Shown: positions 26,555-34,949 of the stretch, piece after piece
How the letters are laid out: each line of letters opens with the position of its first letter
Position numbering within the stretch: position 1 is the first letter of the stretch
NCBI GenBank assembly: GCA_047639555.1
Contig: JBLIOE010000005.1
Coordinates: 62,001-126,000 of the forward strand
Length of the DNA stretch: 64,000 nucleotides
Source: JAJRXC01 sp047639555
GTDB lineage: Bacteria; Actinomycetota; Acidimicrobiia; Acidimicrobiales; Aldehydirespiratoraceae
Reading direction: 5' to 3'
Position numbers and translations under genes: made by a program
Notes under the pieces: generated by a model
What the model saw: the letters and a program-made list of their open reading frames with translations, nothing else
The model's database searches: none
Told to the model about the DNA's origin: nothing

Positions 26555-29083
26555 ATGTCTGTATCCGCAACCCTCGCCACGCTGGCGCCGTTTGTTACCG
26601 AAGGTCCGTCCGAGATTTCTTCGGTCACCCGCGACGCCAACTGGTTCCTGACCAACGCGTGGATCATTCCGTTGATCCCGGCGATCTCGTTCTTCATCAT
26701 TTTGTTCTTCGGCAAACGTCTGCCGAAGAAGGGTGCCGAGGTCGGCATCGCCGCCGTCGGCATCGCCTTCATCCTCGCCATCCTCACGGGTGTCTCGTGG
26801 GTAGACCATCGCGACAACTTCGACGGCGAACTCAGTGAGTCGCCCTCCGTTGTCGCCCACGACGAATCTCACGCCGGCGATTCCCACGGGGATGAGCCTG
26901 ACGCTCACGAAGCTGACACTCACACCGAAGAAGCCGACGACGGTTACGACGAAGAAGCCCTGGGCATCGACGTCACTGACGAATCCGGCACCTCGAGCGA
27001 CTCCGTTGTTCTGACCACCGAGTCCGGCGACGAAGCCGCAGGCGACGATGGCTACGGCGAAGAGGCGCACCCCTACGTCGCCGTGCAGAACAGTGTCCCG
27101 TGGTTCCAGTCCGGCGGCATCGAATTCAGCGCCGGCATTTTGGTTGACGGCCTCTCCGTGATGATGCTCTTCGTCGTTACCTTGATCTCGCTGCTGGTCC
27201 ACATCTACTCGACGGACTATGTCGGCGGCGATCGCCGCTACACCCACTACTTCGCCTTCCTTTCGCTTTTCACCGCGTCAATGCTCTTCTTTGTCCTCAG
27301 CGACAACATCTTGCAGATGATTGTTGGTTGGGAGCTCGTGGGCGTCTGCTCCTTCGCGTTGATCGGCCATTGGTGGGAAGAGAAGCCCAACAGTGATGCC
27401 GCGCTAAAGGCGTTTCTCACCAACCGCGTCGGCGACATCGGCCTGCTGATCGGCATGATCACCCTCTTCTTCGCGGCGGGCGGCGGGCAAACATTCGACA
27501 CGCTGGCCATCAACAACGCGATCAACCAGGGCGGCGTCAGCCACACCGCCCTCGTAGTTGCGGCCGCCTGTCTCATGGCCGCGGTGGCATCGAAGTCCGG
27601 TCAGTTCGTGCTGCACACTTGGCTGCCCGACGCTATGGCGGGACCCACCCCGGTCTCTGCCCTCATCCACGCAGCCACCATGGTTGTGGCGGGCATATTC
27701 ATGGTCGCCCGCCTCTACCCGGTGTTCTTCGAAGGGATGTCGATCGGCGGCTCGAGTATCAACCTGCTCTCCACGATCGGTGCAGTCACGCTGGTCTTTG
27801 CCGGGCTGCTCGCCTTCGTTCAGACCGACATCAAGAAGGTGCTGGCCTACTCCACGGTCTCGCAACTCGGCTACATGGCCATGGCTCTCGGCGTCGGTGC
27901 CTGGGGTGCGGCCGTCTTCCATCTCTTCACCCACGCCTTCTTCAAGGCCAACCTCTTCCTCGGCTCCGGCTCGGTCGCTCACGCGGTCCACAGCTTCGAC
28001 ATGAAGAAAGACATGGGCGGCATGAAGAAGTTCATGCCGCAGACCTACAAGACCTTCATCATCGGTGCGGTTGCTCTCGCCGGCGTGTTCCCGCTGGCCG
28101 GCTTCTGGTCGAAGGACGAGATCCTTGTCGGCACCGGTGGCTGGGGCTTCTTCGGGGGCACCGGCGGCAATGGCGCCTACACGTTCCATCTCACGATGGG
28201 CATGATTGGCGCCGCTCTCACCGCGGCCTACATGACCCGCTGCATCTACCTCACGTTCCACGGTGAGTACCGCGGCAACGACCACCCCGATGATCACGCC
28301 CCCGTCGATGCCCACGACGCAGACGGTGTCGCGGTCTCGGCGCACACCGACGAAAGCCACGATCCGCACGAATCCGGGCCCCGCATCCTGTGGCCGCTTT
28401 ACATCCTTTCGGGATTCTCGCTGGTCATTGGTTTCGTCAACTTGCCTCCAGGATTCTTCGAGAGTTCGAAGGTGCTCAGCTTCTTGCCCGACGGATGGGA
28501 GGAGCGCTTCTTGCACTTCGTCGAACCCGAAGGTGCTTCGTACTTCCCGGGGATCGGCCACGGCACGCCGAGTTGGTCGCTCGCCGTCGTCTCCAGCCTG
28601 ATTGCTTTCGCCGGCGCCGGCCTCGCTTACCGGTACTACTTCGTGAAGGTCGACGGGTTGGCGAAGTCCACCGGACAACACCTCACCGAACTGCCCAACG
28701 GTCCCGTCACCACCAACAAGTGGGCCCGAGCGGGCCACACCGTGCTCGTCGAGAAGTACTACCTCGATCACCTCTACACCGGCATCATCGCGGGGGCCAC
28801 CAAGGGCCCGATCGCCCGAGCCGTCAACTGGGTCAACCAGAACATCATCGACGGTGCGGTCAACACCGCCGGCGAAACCGCAGTGATGGTAGGCAAGGGT
28901 GTCTACAGCAAGATCGATCAGGGTGTGATCGAAGGCGTCGTCAACGGATCCGGCCGGGTCTCCGACGCCACCGGCGAAGAGCTTCGCCACATCAACTCCG
29001 GCAAGGTCCAGAACTACGCCGCCATCATGTTCGCCGGCGCCGCCCTCTTGGCCGGTGCCTTCATCATCATTCTCGCCCTCTAG
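26555..29083 (+). CDS. nuoL: NADH-quinone oxidoreductase subunit L, operon 2 (NuoL2), with His/Asp/Glu-rich insertion
   Basis: This distal proton pump has 842 residues and a standard antiporter core (GWELVGVCSFALIG, WLPDAMAGPTPVSALIHAATMV, WSKDEIL, C-terminal amphipathic helix). Two hydrophilic inserts are unusual. The first, residues 84-172 between helices 2 and 3, is strongly acidic with clustered histidines (H102, H106, H111, H118, H123). The preceding loop is positively charged (KRLPKKG, about 54-60), so this insert should face the outside. The second, about residues 570-615, is another His/Asp-rich stretch at the place where NuoL1 carries its coiled coil. Such segments could bind metal ions or act as a proton or pH-responsive lid; this is inference. 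Confidence 0.95.
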   Translation: MSVSATLATLAPFVTEGPSEISSVTRDANWFLTNAWIIPLIPAISFFIILFFGKRLPKKGAEVGIAAVGIAFILAILTGVSWVDHRDNFDGELSESPSVVAHDESHAGDSHGDEPDAHEADTHTEEADDGYDEEALGIDVTDESGTSSDSVVLTTESGDEAAGDDGYGEEAHPYVAVQNSVPWFQSGGIEFSAGILVDGLSVMMLFVVTLISLLVHIYSTDYVGGDRRYTHYFAFLSLFTASMLFFVLSDNILQMIVGWELVGVCSFALIGHWWEEKPNSDAALKAFLTNRVGDIGLLIGMITLFFAAGGGQTFDTLAINNAINQGGVSHTALVVAAACLMAAVASKSGQFVLHTWLPDAMAGPTPVSALIHAATMVVAGIFMVARLYPVFFEGMSIGGSSINLLSTIGAVTLVFAGLLAFVQTDIKKVLAYSTVSQLGYMAMALGVGAWGAAVFHLFTHAFFKANLFLGSGSVAHAVHSFDMKKDMGGMKKFMPQTYKTFIIGAVALAGVFPLAGFWSKDEILVGTGGWGFFGGTGGNGAYTFHLTMGMIGAALTAAYMTRCIYLTFHGEYRGNDHPDDHAPVDAHDADGVAVSAHTDESHDPHESGPRILWPLYILSGFSLVIGFVNLPPGFFESSKVLSFLPDGWEERFLHFVEPEGASYFPGIGHGTPSWSLAVVSSLIAFAGAGLAYRYYFVKVDGLAKSTGQHLTELPNGPVTTNKWARAGHTVLVEKYYLDHLYTGIIAGATKGPIARAVNWVNQNIIDGAVNTAGETAVMVGKGVYSKIDQGVIEGVVNGSGRVSDATGEELRHINSGKVQNYAAIMFAGAALLAGAFIIILAL

Positions 29084-29096
29084 GAATCCCGGAAAA

Positions 29097-30689
29097 ATGG
29101 ACACACTAGATACCAACAACTGGCTGCTCACCGCCCTGGTCTTCGCCCCGCTCGCCGGCGCGTTGCTCATGGTCCTCATCCCCGAGAAGGAAGAGGACGC
29201 CCAGAAGCAGTGGGCGATCTTCACCTCTCTCGTCACGCTCGGACTCGGCGTATGGCTGCTGTTCGACTTCGACTACGACCAGGCCGGCGCCCTGCAGTAC
29301 TTCGTCGACAAGGACTGGATCGAAGTCATCGGGGCCGGTTACACGATGGGCGTCGACGGCATGTCGCTGCCGCTCATCGCTCTCACCGTCTTTGTGATGC
29401 CGCTGGTTTTCATCTACTCGTGGAACCACATTCCGAGCCCGGGGAACGCGAAGGCGTTCCTCATGCTGATGCTCATCCTCGAGACGGGAATGATCGGCAC
29501 CTTCGTTGCCCAGGACCTCATCCTCTTCTTCGTCTTCTTCGAGGTCGTCCTGCTCCCGATGTTCTTCATGATTGCGGTCTGGGGTGGCGAGGATCGCCGC
29601 TACGCCTCGCTGAAGTTCTTCCTCTACACCCTCTTCGGCTCGGCCCTCATGCTGCTGTCGTTCCTCGCGCTGTTCTTCCTCACGACGGATCCGGCCACCG
29701 GCGAGCACACCTTCAACATGCTGGTGCTTTCGGAGAACGCCGGAGACGGCATTGTCCGATCTACGCAGCTCCTGATCTTTGGCGGCATGTTTGTCGGCTT
29801 CGGCGTGAAAGTGCCGATGTTCCCGTTCCACACCTGGCTGCCCGACGCTCACACGCAGGCGCCTACGCAGGGATCGGTGATCCTGGCCGCCGTTCTCCTC
29901 AAGCTCGGTGCCTACGGATTTATCCGTATCGCGATACCGATGTTGCCGGAAGCCGCTGAGGCCTGGGCCCCTTGGATCGGCCTACTCGCCGTCATTGGCA
30001 TCATCTATGGCGCCCTCGGTTGTCTCGCTCAAACCGATATGAAGCGCTTGATCGCTTTCTCTTCGGTGGCGCACATGGGCTTCGTGATGCTCGGCATCTC
30101 GACCCTCACCGACTTCGGCATCAATGCGGCCATCTACGGCATGGTCGCTCACGGACTCATCACCGGCATGCTCTTCTTCGTCGCCGGTGCCGTGAAGGAG
30201 CGTTACCACACCCTCGAGATCGACCGTCTCGGTGGCATGTTGCTGCAAGCGCCGAAGCTCGGCTGGATCCTTGGTTTCACCGTCATGGCTTCCCTCGGTC
30301 TTCCGGGCCTCGCCGGCTTCTGGGGTGAGTTCCCCGCCATCCTTTCGGCCTATAACCCGGCTGCGGGCCTGGCCGAGGAGACCTTCCGTGGCTACATGGT
30401 CGTCGCCGCGATCGGCACCGTTCTGGCCGCCGGTTATCTGTTGTGGCTCTTGCAACGCACGGCGATGGGCGAGCCGTCTGAGGAGTTCGCGAATGATCCG
30501 GAGATCACCGACGTCACCATGATCGAGTGGATCGCGTGGACCCCCTTCCTCGTGCTAATCCTCGTCTTCGGTATTGCCCCTGGCCTCATCTTCGATATCA
30601 CCGATCCCGCCGTTGTCGAGTCGCTTCGAGGTTGTCTCGAGACAGGTTGCGAAGCAGCCCGTACCGCGGCTGAGGCCGCCGGAGGCTGA
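29097..30689 (+). CDS. nuoM: NADH-quinone oxidoreductase subunit M, operon 2 (NuoM2)
   Basis: This ND4-type pump has 530 residues. It carries GVDGMSLPLIAL, FFEVVLLPMFFMIAVWGGEDR (helix-5 glutamate), FGVKVPMFPFHTWLPDAH (lysine) and MKRLIAFSSVAHMGF. The start MDTLDTNNW at 29097 is chosen because an upstream in-frame ATG lies within nuoL. GGAAAAA precedes it. Two bases separate it from nuoN. Confidence 0.97.
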   Translation: MDTLDTNNWLLTALVFAPLAGALLMVLIPEKEEDAQKQWAIFTSLVTLGLGVWLLFDFDYDQAGALQYFVDKDWIEVIGAGYTMGVDGMSLPLIALTVFVMPLVFIYSWNHIPSPGNAKAFLMLMLILETGMIGTFVAQDLILFFVFFEVVLLPMFFMIAVWGGEDRRYASLKFFLYTLFGSALMLLSFLALFFLTTDPATGEHTFNMLVLSENAGDGIVRSTQLLIFGGMFVGFGVKVPMFPFHTWLPDAHTQAPTQGSVILAAVLLKLGAYGFIRIAIPMLPEAAEAWAPWIGLLAVIGIIYGALGCLAQTDMKRLIAFSSVAHMGFVMLGISTLTDFGINAAIYGMVAHGLITGMLFFVAGAVKERYHTLEIDRLGGMLLQAPKLGWILGFTVMASLGLPGLAGFWGEFPAILSAYNPAAGLAEETFRGYMVVAAIGTVLAAGYLLWLLQRTAMGEPSEEFANDPEITDVTMIEWIAWTPFLVLILVFGIAPGLIFDITDPAVVESLRGCLETGCEAARTAAEAAGG

Positions 30690-30691
30690 GC

Positions 30692-32203
30692 ATGTTCGCT
30701 GTACTCGCTGCCGCCGGGGAGGAATTTGTCCGTCCCTCGATCGATTGGCACGCCGCCGCGCCGGAGCTCACGCTCCTCGCCTTTGGCGCGTTGATCACGA
30801 TGATGGACATCGGCTGGCTCGAACGCGGCCGCAAGGCCACGCCCGCCATCGCCTCGCTCGCCCTCCTCGCCACGATGATTCCGATCATCACGCTGGCCAA
30901 CGACGGAGTCGATCGTTCGATGTTTGGCGGCGCGTTCGTCGTCGACAACTACTCGCTGATCATGAAGGCGATGTTTGTCCTCGCTGGTTATGTGGTCGTC
31001 TTGTTGTCGGCGAACTACATCGCCGAAGGCGACTATTGGGAGAACGAGTACTACGGCCTTCTCCTCAGCTCCATTCTTGGCATGGTGCTCATGGCCTCCG
31101 CTCGTGATCTCATCACAATCTTCATCGCCCTTGAGCTGCTGTCCATCCCGGCCTACATGTTGGCCACCTGGCGCAAACGAGACCTCAAGAGCAACGAGGC
31201 GGGGATGAAGTATTACCTCATGGGTGTGTTCGCCTCTGCGGTAATGCTCTACGGAATGTCGCTGCTCTACGGCAGCACCGGCTCCACGCTGCTCACCGAT
31301 ATCAATGCGGCCGTCAGCGCCAGCGCCGACCCGAGCGCAGTTGTTGTGCTCGGCATCGTCTTTGTGGTGGTTGGCTTCGCCTTTAAGGTCTCGGCCTTCC
31401 CGTTCCACACCTGGGCCCCCGACACCTACGAGGGTGCACCCACGCCGGTCACCGCTTTCCTGTCGGTTGCGTCAAAGGCCGCCGGTTTCGTGGCGCTGAT
31501 GAACATCGTGTTTGTTGGTCTGCTCGGACGAGCCGATGTGGTTGAGCCGCTCATGTGGGTCCTCGCTGCGGCGTCGATGACTGTCGGCAACCTGATCGCG
31601 CTTCGTCAAACCAACATCGTGCGAATGCTCGCCTACTCCGGTGTTGCCCAAGCGGGCTACATGCTCGCCCCGCTGGCCGTGGTTGGTGATGTCCCCGACA
31701 CGGCGCTCGGTGCGGTCGTCACCTATCTCGTGATCTACGCGGCGATGAACCTCGGCGCCTTCGGCGTAGTCATCGCGGTTGCTCGGAAGACCCGCTCTGC
31801 GGAGATCGGGGACTTCCGTGGTCTCTTCCATTACGCCCCCGGCCTCACCGTCGCCATGACGATCTTTCTGTTCGCGCTGGCCGGCATTCCTCCGCTCGGC
31901 GGCTGGTTTGCGAAGTTCCGAGTGATGGAAGCGCTCATCGATGCCAACAACGCTTCTGGCGTGGTGCTCGGTGTGGTGGTGGCCGTCAATTCGGTGATCG
32001 CTCTCTACTACTACGCCCGTATCGGCCTCAGCATGTGGGGCGATGAAGCGCCCGATGGCGATCTCGCTCGAGTCGACGTGCCCGTATCGTTGATCGCCGC
32101 GATTGGTATCACCGGCATCGTCACGATCGCCTTCGGTCTCGGCCTCGTGGTCGGCGACTTCACCGACCTCAGCCTCTTGCCTGCGCTCGCCGCAGGCGGC
32201 TGA
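30692..32203 (+). CDS. nuoN: NADH-quinone oxidoreductase subunit N, operon 2 (NuoN2)
   Basis: This ND2-type pump has 503 residues, with IFIALELLSIPAYML (glutamate), FAFKVSAFPFHTWAPDTYEGAPTP (lysine) and VRMLAYSGVAQAGY. It is 76 residues shorter than NuoN1, lacking that copy's soluble loop. It is the last nuo gene; a methyltransferase gene begins 40 bases later on the same strand without an obvious terminator between. Confidence 0.97.
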   Translation: MFAVLAAAGEEFVRPSIDWHAAAPELTLLAFGALITMMDIGWLERGRKATPAIASLALLATMIPIITLANDGVDRSMFGGAFVVDNYSLIMKAMFVLAGYVVVLLSANYIAEGDYWENEYYGLLLSSILGMVLMASARDLITIFIALELLSIPAYMLATWRKRDLKSNEAGMKYYLMGVFASAVMLYGMSLLYGSTGSTLLTDINAAVSASADPSAVVVLGIVFVVVGFAFKVSAFPFHTWAPDTYEGAPTPVTAFLSVASKAAGFVALMNIVFVGLLGRADVVEPLMWVLAAASMTVGNLIALRQTNIVRMLAYSGVAQAGYMLAPLAVVGDVPDTALGAVVTYLVIYAAMNLGAFGVVIAVARKTRSAEIGDFRGLFHYAPGLTVAMTIFLFALAGIPPLGGWFAKFRVMEALIDANNASGVVLGVVVAVNSVIALYYYARIGLSMWGDEAPDGDLARVDVPVSLIAAIGITGIVTIAFGLGLVVGDFTDLSLLPALAAGG

Positions 32204-32243
32204 TCACGTCGACTGTCGCGCGACGACATCCGGTCCTGGTCGA

Positions 32244-33314
32244 ATGAGTTCCGTGCCCGGTGACTCACTCGCCGCTCGGCTCGATCGACAGATTGCCGAG
32301 CGGGGTTCGATCCCGGTCTCGGAGTATGTGGCGCAGGCGCTCTACGACCCGGACGAAGGGTTCTACGCGGTCAGCGGTCAAGCCGGTCGTCGTGGCGATT
32401 TCCTGACCGCGCCTGAAGTTGGCCCGCTCTTTGGCGCAGTCATCGCTCAGGCCGTTGACGAATGGTGGACCGAAGCCGGTCGACCGGCGATGTTCACGAT
32501 CGAGGAGTGGGGAGCGGGCCCGGGCACCCTCGCTCGGGCCGTCGTCGCCGCTGCGCCTGTGGTGCTGACTGCGGGCGCATTGCGCTGGACGCAGGTAGAA
32601 GTGTCGGCCGCCCAGCGGGCCCAACACCTGACTCACCCAAACCTGGCGTCGCTGGCTCCCGACGATCTCACGCCGAGCGAAAACGGGCGGGTCGACCTGG
32701 TCTTCGCCAATGAACTGCTCGACAATCTGCCGTTCGATGTTGCGACATTCGACGGAGTGACCTGGCACGAGCTGCGCGTTGGCCCTCGCCGCGACGGTGC
32801 TGCCTACTCGCTCGAAGTGAGGGAGCCGCTCGACGCCGTCACCGTTGCTCACCACCACCTGCCACTCGATCTTGCGGCTGGTTCGCGGCTTCCTCTCCTT
32901 CGCGAGGCCCAACGATGGGTGCAGGCGGCTCGCGCCCGGGCACCGCGCGTAGTGGTCGCCGACTATGGCGCCGACTCATCTACTCTCGCGGCCCGCGACG
33001 GCGGTTGGTTGCGCACCCATGTCGGGCACCAGGGCCGCGCCGACTGGCTGAGCGCTCCAGGTTCGTGCGACATCACCACCGATCTCGCGATCGAGCAGGT
33101 GCTCGACGACGGCGTCGTGCTCTCGCAGGCGGACTGGTTGCGGCGTCACGGTATCGATGAGCTGGTCGATGCCGGACGGGCGATTTGGGAGGCCTCGGCC
33201 GGTATCGGTGATCTTGCCGCATTGAAGGGGCGGAGCCGGATCCGAGAAGCGGAGGCCCTCCTTGATCCGGCGGGAATGGGCGGCTTCCTGTTCCTGGAGT
33301 GGATGTCGGCCTAG
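32244..33314 (+). CDS. MidA/NDUFAF7-family class I SAM-dependent methyltransferase
   Basis: The 356-residue protein has the family hallmarks RGDFLTAPEVGPLFG (about 50-64), the SAM-binding motif GAGPGT (90-95) and FANELLDNLPFD. The mitochondrial member NDUFAF7 dimethylates an Arg of complex I subunit NDUFS2 and is needed for complex I assembly; the Dictyostelium homologue is MidA. It sits 40 bases after nuoN2 on the same strand, and NuoD2 keeps the target-type Arg (R69 in HRG). A role as assembly factor for the second complex I is a reasonable inference. ATG 32244 is chosen because upstream residues lie in the nuoN2 end. Confidence 0.9.
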   Translation: MSSVPGDSLAARLDRQIAERGSIPVSEYVAQALYDPDEGFYAVSGQAGRRGDFLTAPEVGPLFGAVIAQAVDEWWTEAGRPAMFTIEEWGAGPGTLARAVVAAAPVVLTAGALRWTQVEVSAAQRAQHLTHPNLASLAPDDLTPSENGRVDLVFANELLDNLPFDVATFDGVTWHELRVGPRRDGAAYSLEVREPLDAVTVAHHHLPLDLAAGSRLPLLREAQRWVQAARARAPRVVVADYGADSSTLAARDGGWLRTHVGHQGRADWLSAPGSCDITTDLAIEQVLDDGVVLSQADWLRRHGIDELVDAGRAIWEASAGIGDLAALKGRSRIREAEALLDPAGMGGFLFLEWMSA

Positions 33315-33402
33315 GCCCGCAGCACCGTCGGCCCAGACCGGGTCATGGGTCGCAAATGAGTCGGTCGCCTCATATTCGAGCCGCCGTTGTGCAGTTACCT
33401 GG

Positions 33403-33681
33403 GTGCTCGTGGCCTCTATCGAAACCCCAGCCGTCCTCGGCGATCAAACCTTGCATGTCGATCACTTCGGCCTCAGCATTGGTTTGGTCTCTGTTGGGCT
33501 TCCGCTCTCCTGCACCCCGGACGATGTGTACCGGCGCTATCTCGACCTCATGCGACTTATGCAACGTGGTCCGATCGACAAGTTCGAAGCGCCGAGTGCT
33601 GATCTACAGGCCCTTTCCGACGCGACGTTCGCCGACTGCACCTATGTCGCTCGGCGCCTCATCGCGCTTCAGGCCTCGTAG
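33403..33681 (+). CDS. Small hypothetical protein
   Basis: A GTG at 33403 or 33409 opens a frame of about 90-92 residues (SIETPAVLGDQTLHVDHF near the start). Codon use is GC-rich, and the segment PDDVYRRYLDLMRLMQR looks like a helix. No family, signal or membrane segment is recognised. It lies between the methyltransferase and a TetR regulator on the same strand. Confidence 0.5.
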   Translation: MLVASIETPAVLGDQTLHVDHFGLSIGLVSVGLPLSCTPDDVYRRYLDLMRLMQRGPIDKFEAPSADLQALSDATFADCTYVARRLIALQAS

Positions 33682-33730
33682 TGGTCCAACGGGCCTGACC
33701 CTCGATCCGGACCGAGCCGGGTCGACAACC

Positions 33731-33736
33731 TACACT
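33731..33736 (+). promoter_or_regulatory. -10 box TACACT for tetR-type gene
   Basis: TACACT ends seven bases before the GTG at 33744 and no ribosome binding site is present, so the mRNA is probably leaderless. No good -35 was found. Confidence 0.6.
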
Positions 33737-33743
33737 TGGCTTC

Positions 33744-34367
33744 GTGCTCGAGACCGAACGTCAACCGCTGACCCGACGGCGTATTGCCGATGCGGCTCTG
33801 CAGATGATCGACGAACTTGGTCTCGACGCACTCAGCATGCGCAAACTGGGCGGCGAACTCGGCGTGGAAGCGATGTCGCTCTACAACTACGTCACGAACA
33901 AGGCCGACTTGCTCGATGCGGTCGCCGACCGTCTGTATGGCGATGTGCTCGATGCCTACGGTCATCCCGACGGCGATTGGAAGGTTCACGCTCGGGCCTT
34001 GTCACACGCCTATGTCGATGTTGCCGCGGCGCATCCGCGCGCGGTGAGCCTCTTGATCTCGCCGGCGAGCGGATCCGCAAACGCCGAAGAATTCGACGCT
34101 CGTATTGTGGGCGCCGCCCAGCTCATGACCTCGGATCCGCGAACGGGGGCGCTGGCCTTTTCGACCGTCGCCTGTTGGGTGATTGGCACGATCGTGCAGG
34201 AGCACGGTCTGATACAGACCCCAACACCGCGTGTTTCTGATTCTGATGTGGCCGAACACATGGCTACCTTCCGGTCTGCCGCCGAGTCGCTTTCCACCGC
34301 GGACCGGTTCAACGAGGGTCTGGAAACCGTGCTCGCGGGCCTCGAAGCCCGCTACTTCCCGAGCTGA
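33744..34367 (+). CDS. TetR-family transcriptional regulator
   Basis: The 207-residue protein has an N-terminal helix-turn-helix (about 12-56) with ALSMRKLGGELGVEAMSLYNYVTNKADLL, and a C-terminal ligand/dimer domain resembling TetR_C. Such proteins are usually repressors relieved by a small ligand. No operator palindrome stood out near its own start. The nearest possible target is the convergent NTF2-like gene or its own promoter; the regulon cannot be named. Confidence 0.9.
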   Translation: MLETERQPLTRRRIADAALQMIDELGLDALSMRKLGGELGVEAMSLYNYVTNKADLLDAVADRLYGDVLDAYGHPDGDWKVHARALSHAYVDVAAAHPRAVSLLISPASGSANAEEFDARIVGAAQLMTSDPRTGALAFSTVACWVIGTIVQEHGLIQTPTPRVSDSDVAEHMATFRSAAESLSTADRFNEGLETVLAGLEARYFPS

Positions 34368-34370
34368 TCG

Positions 34371-34829
34371 CTACTCGGCGAGCAGGTCGTGCCAACCCGC
34401 CGCGATGTGCTCTAGCCACCACTGGGGCGCGTTGTCGAGCAGGTTCGACATGTTGGAGTAGTCGTGCCAGCGATGGATCAATCCGTCGTTCGTGAGCTCC
34501 ATCACGGAGACGAACGGATGCATCACCCGTTCGCCGGTTTTGAAGACCCACTCTTCCTTGTGTTCGGTGACCACCCGGTCGCCGTCGGCCATAATGACCG
34601 GCTCATGATGGAGGTGCTCGGGGACCGGCTCTAGGCCGAGCCGGAGGCGAGCGACGATCTGGGCGGGACCGTGGGCGCCGCCCCCGGCTTCACCGATGCC
34701 GACGTCGACATAGTTTGCGTCGGCCGTGAAGAACGACGCGATGCCATCCCAGTCGTGGGCGTAGAGCGCATCCCAGTAACGGGTGACGATCTCGCGATTG
34801 CGGGCCGTGTTGTCTGACGGAGTGCTCAT
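34371..34829 (-). CDS. SnoaL/NTF2-like protein
   Basis: The 152-residue protein has the cone-shaped NTF2 fold pattern of ketosteroid isomerase/SnoaL-like proteins: an N-terminal helix with YWDALYAHDWDGIASFFTADANYVD, then beta strands containing TEHKEEWVF and a conserved HRWHDY. Members are small hydrolases, isomerases or ligand-binding proteins. ATG 34829 (MSTPSDN) is preceded by TACGCT six bases away. It converges on the TetR gene with only three bases between the stops. Confidence 0.82.
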   Translation of the reverse strand: MSTPSDNTARNREIVTRYWDALYAHDWDGIASFFTADANYVDVGIGEAGGGAHGPAQIVARLRLGLEPVPEHLHHEPVIMADGDRVVTEHKEEWVFKTGERVMHPFVSVMELTNDGLIHRWHDYSNMSNLLDNAPQWWLEHIAAGWHDLLAE

Positions 34830-34835
34830 CGAGGA

Positions 34836-34841
34836 AGCGTA
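34836..34841 (-). promoter_or_regulatory. -10 box TACGCT for the SnoaL-like gene
   Basis: On the minus strand TACGCT ends six bases before the ATG at 34829, fitting a leaderless transcript. Confidence 0.55.
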
Positions 34842-34949
34842 GGCGGCTACGGCCCGGGCGGGCGAGAGCCAGCGTGACCGCCCGGCGTGCGCCAACACCG
34901 AGAGTGTCGGTGGTGGCACAGGCCAGGTGGTCAGCTCCCCTCCAGGGGT

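Noticed and set aside
26555..30689. Complex I with a duplicated NuoM (2M type)
   Set aside because: Each operon has one nuoL, one nuoM and one nuoN; the extra length in both NuoL proteins is soluble insertion, not another pump.
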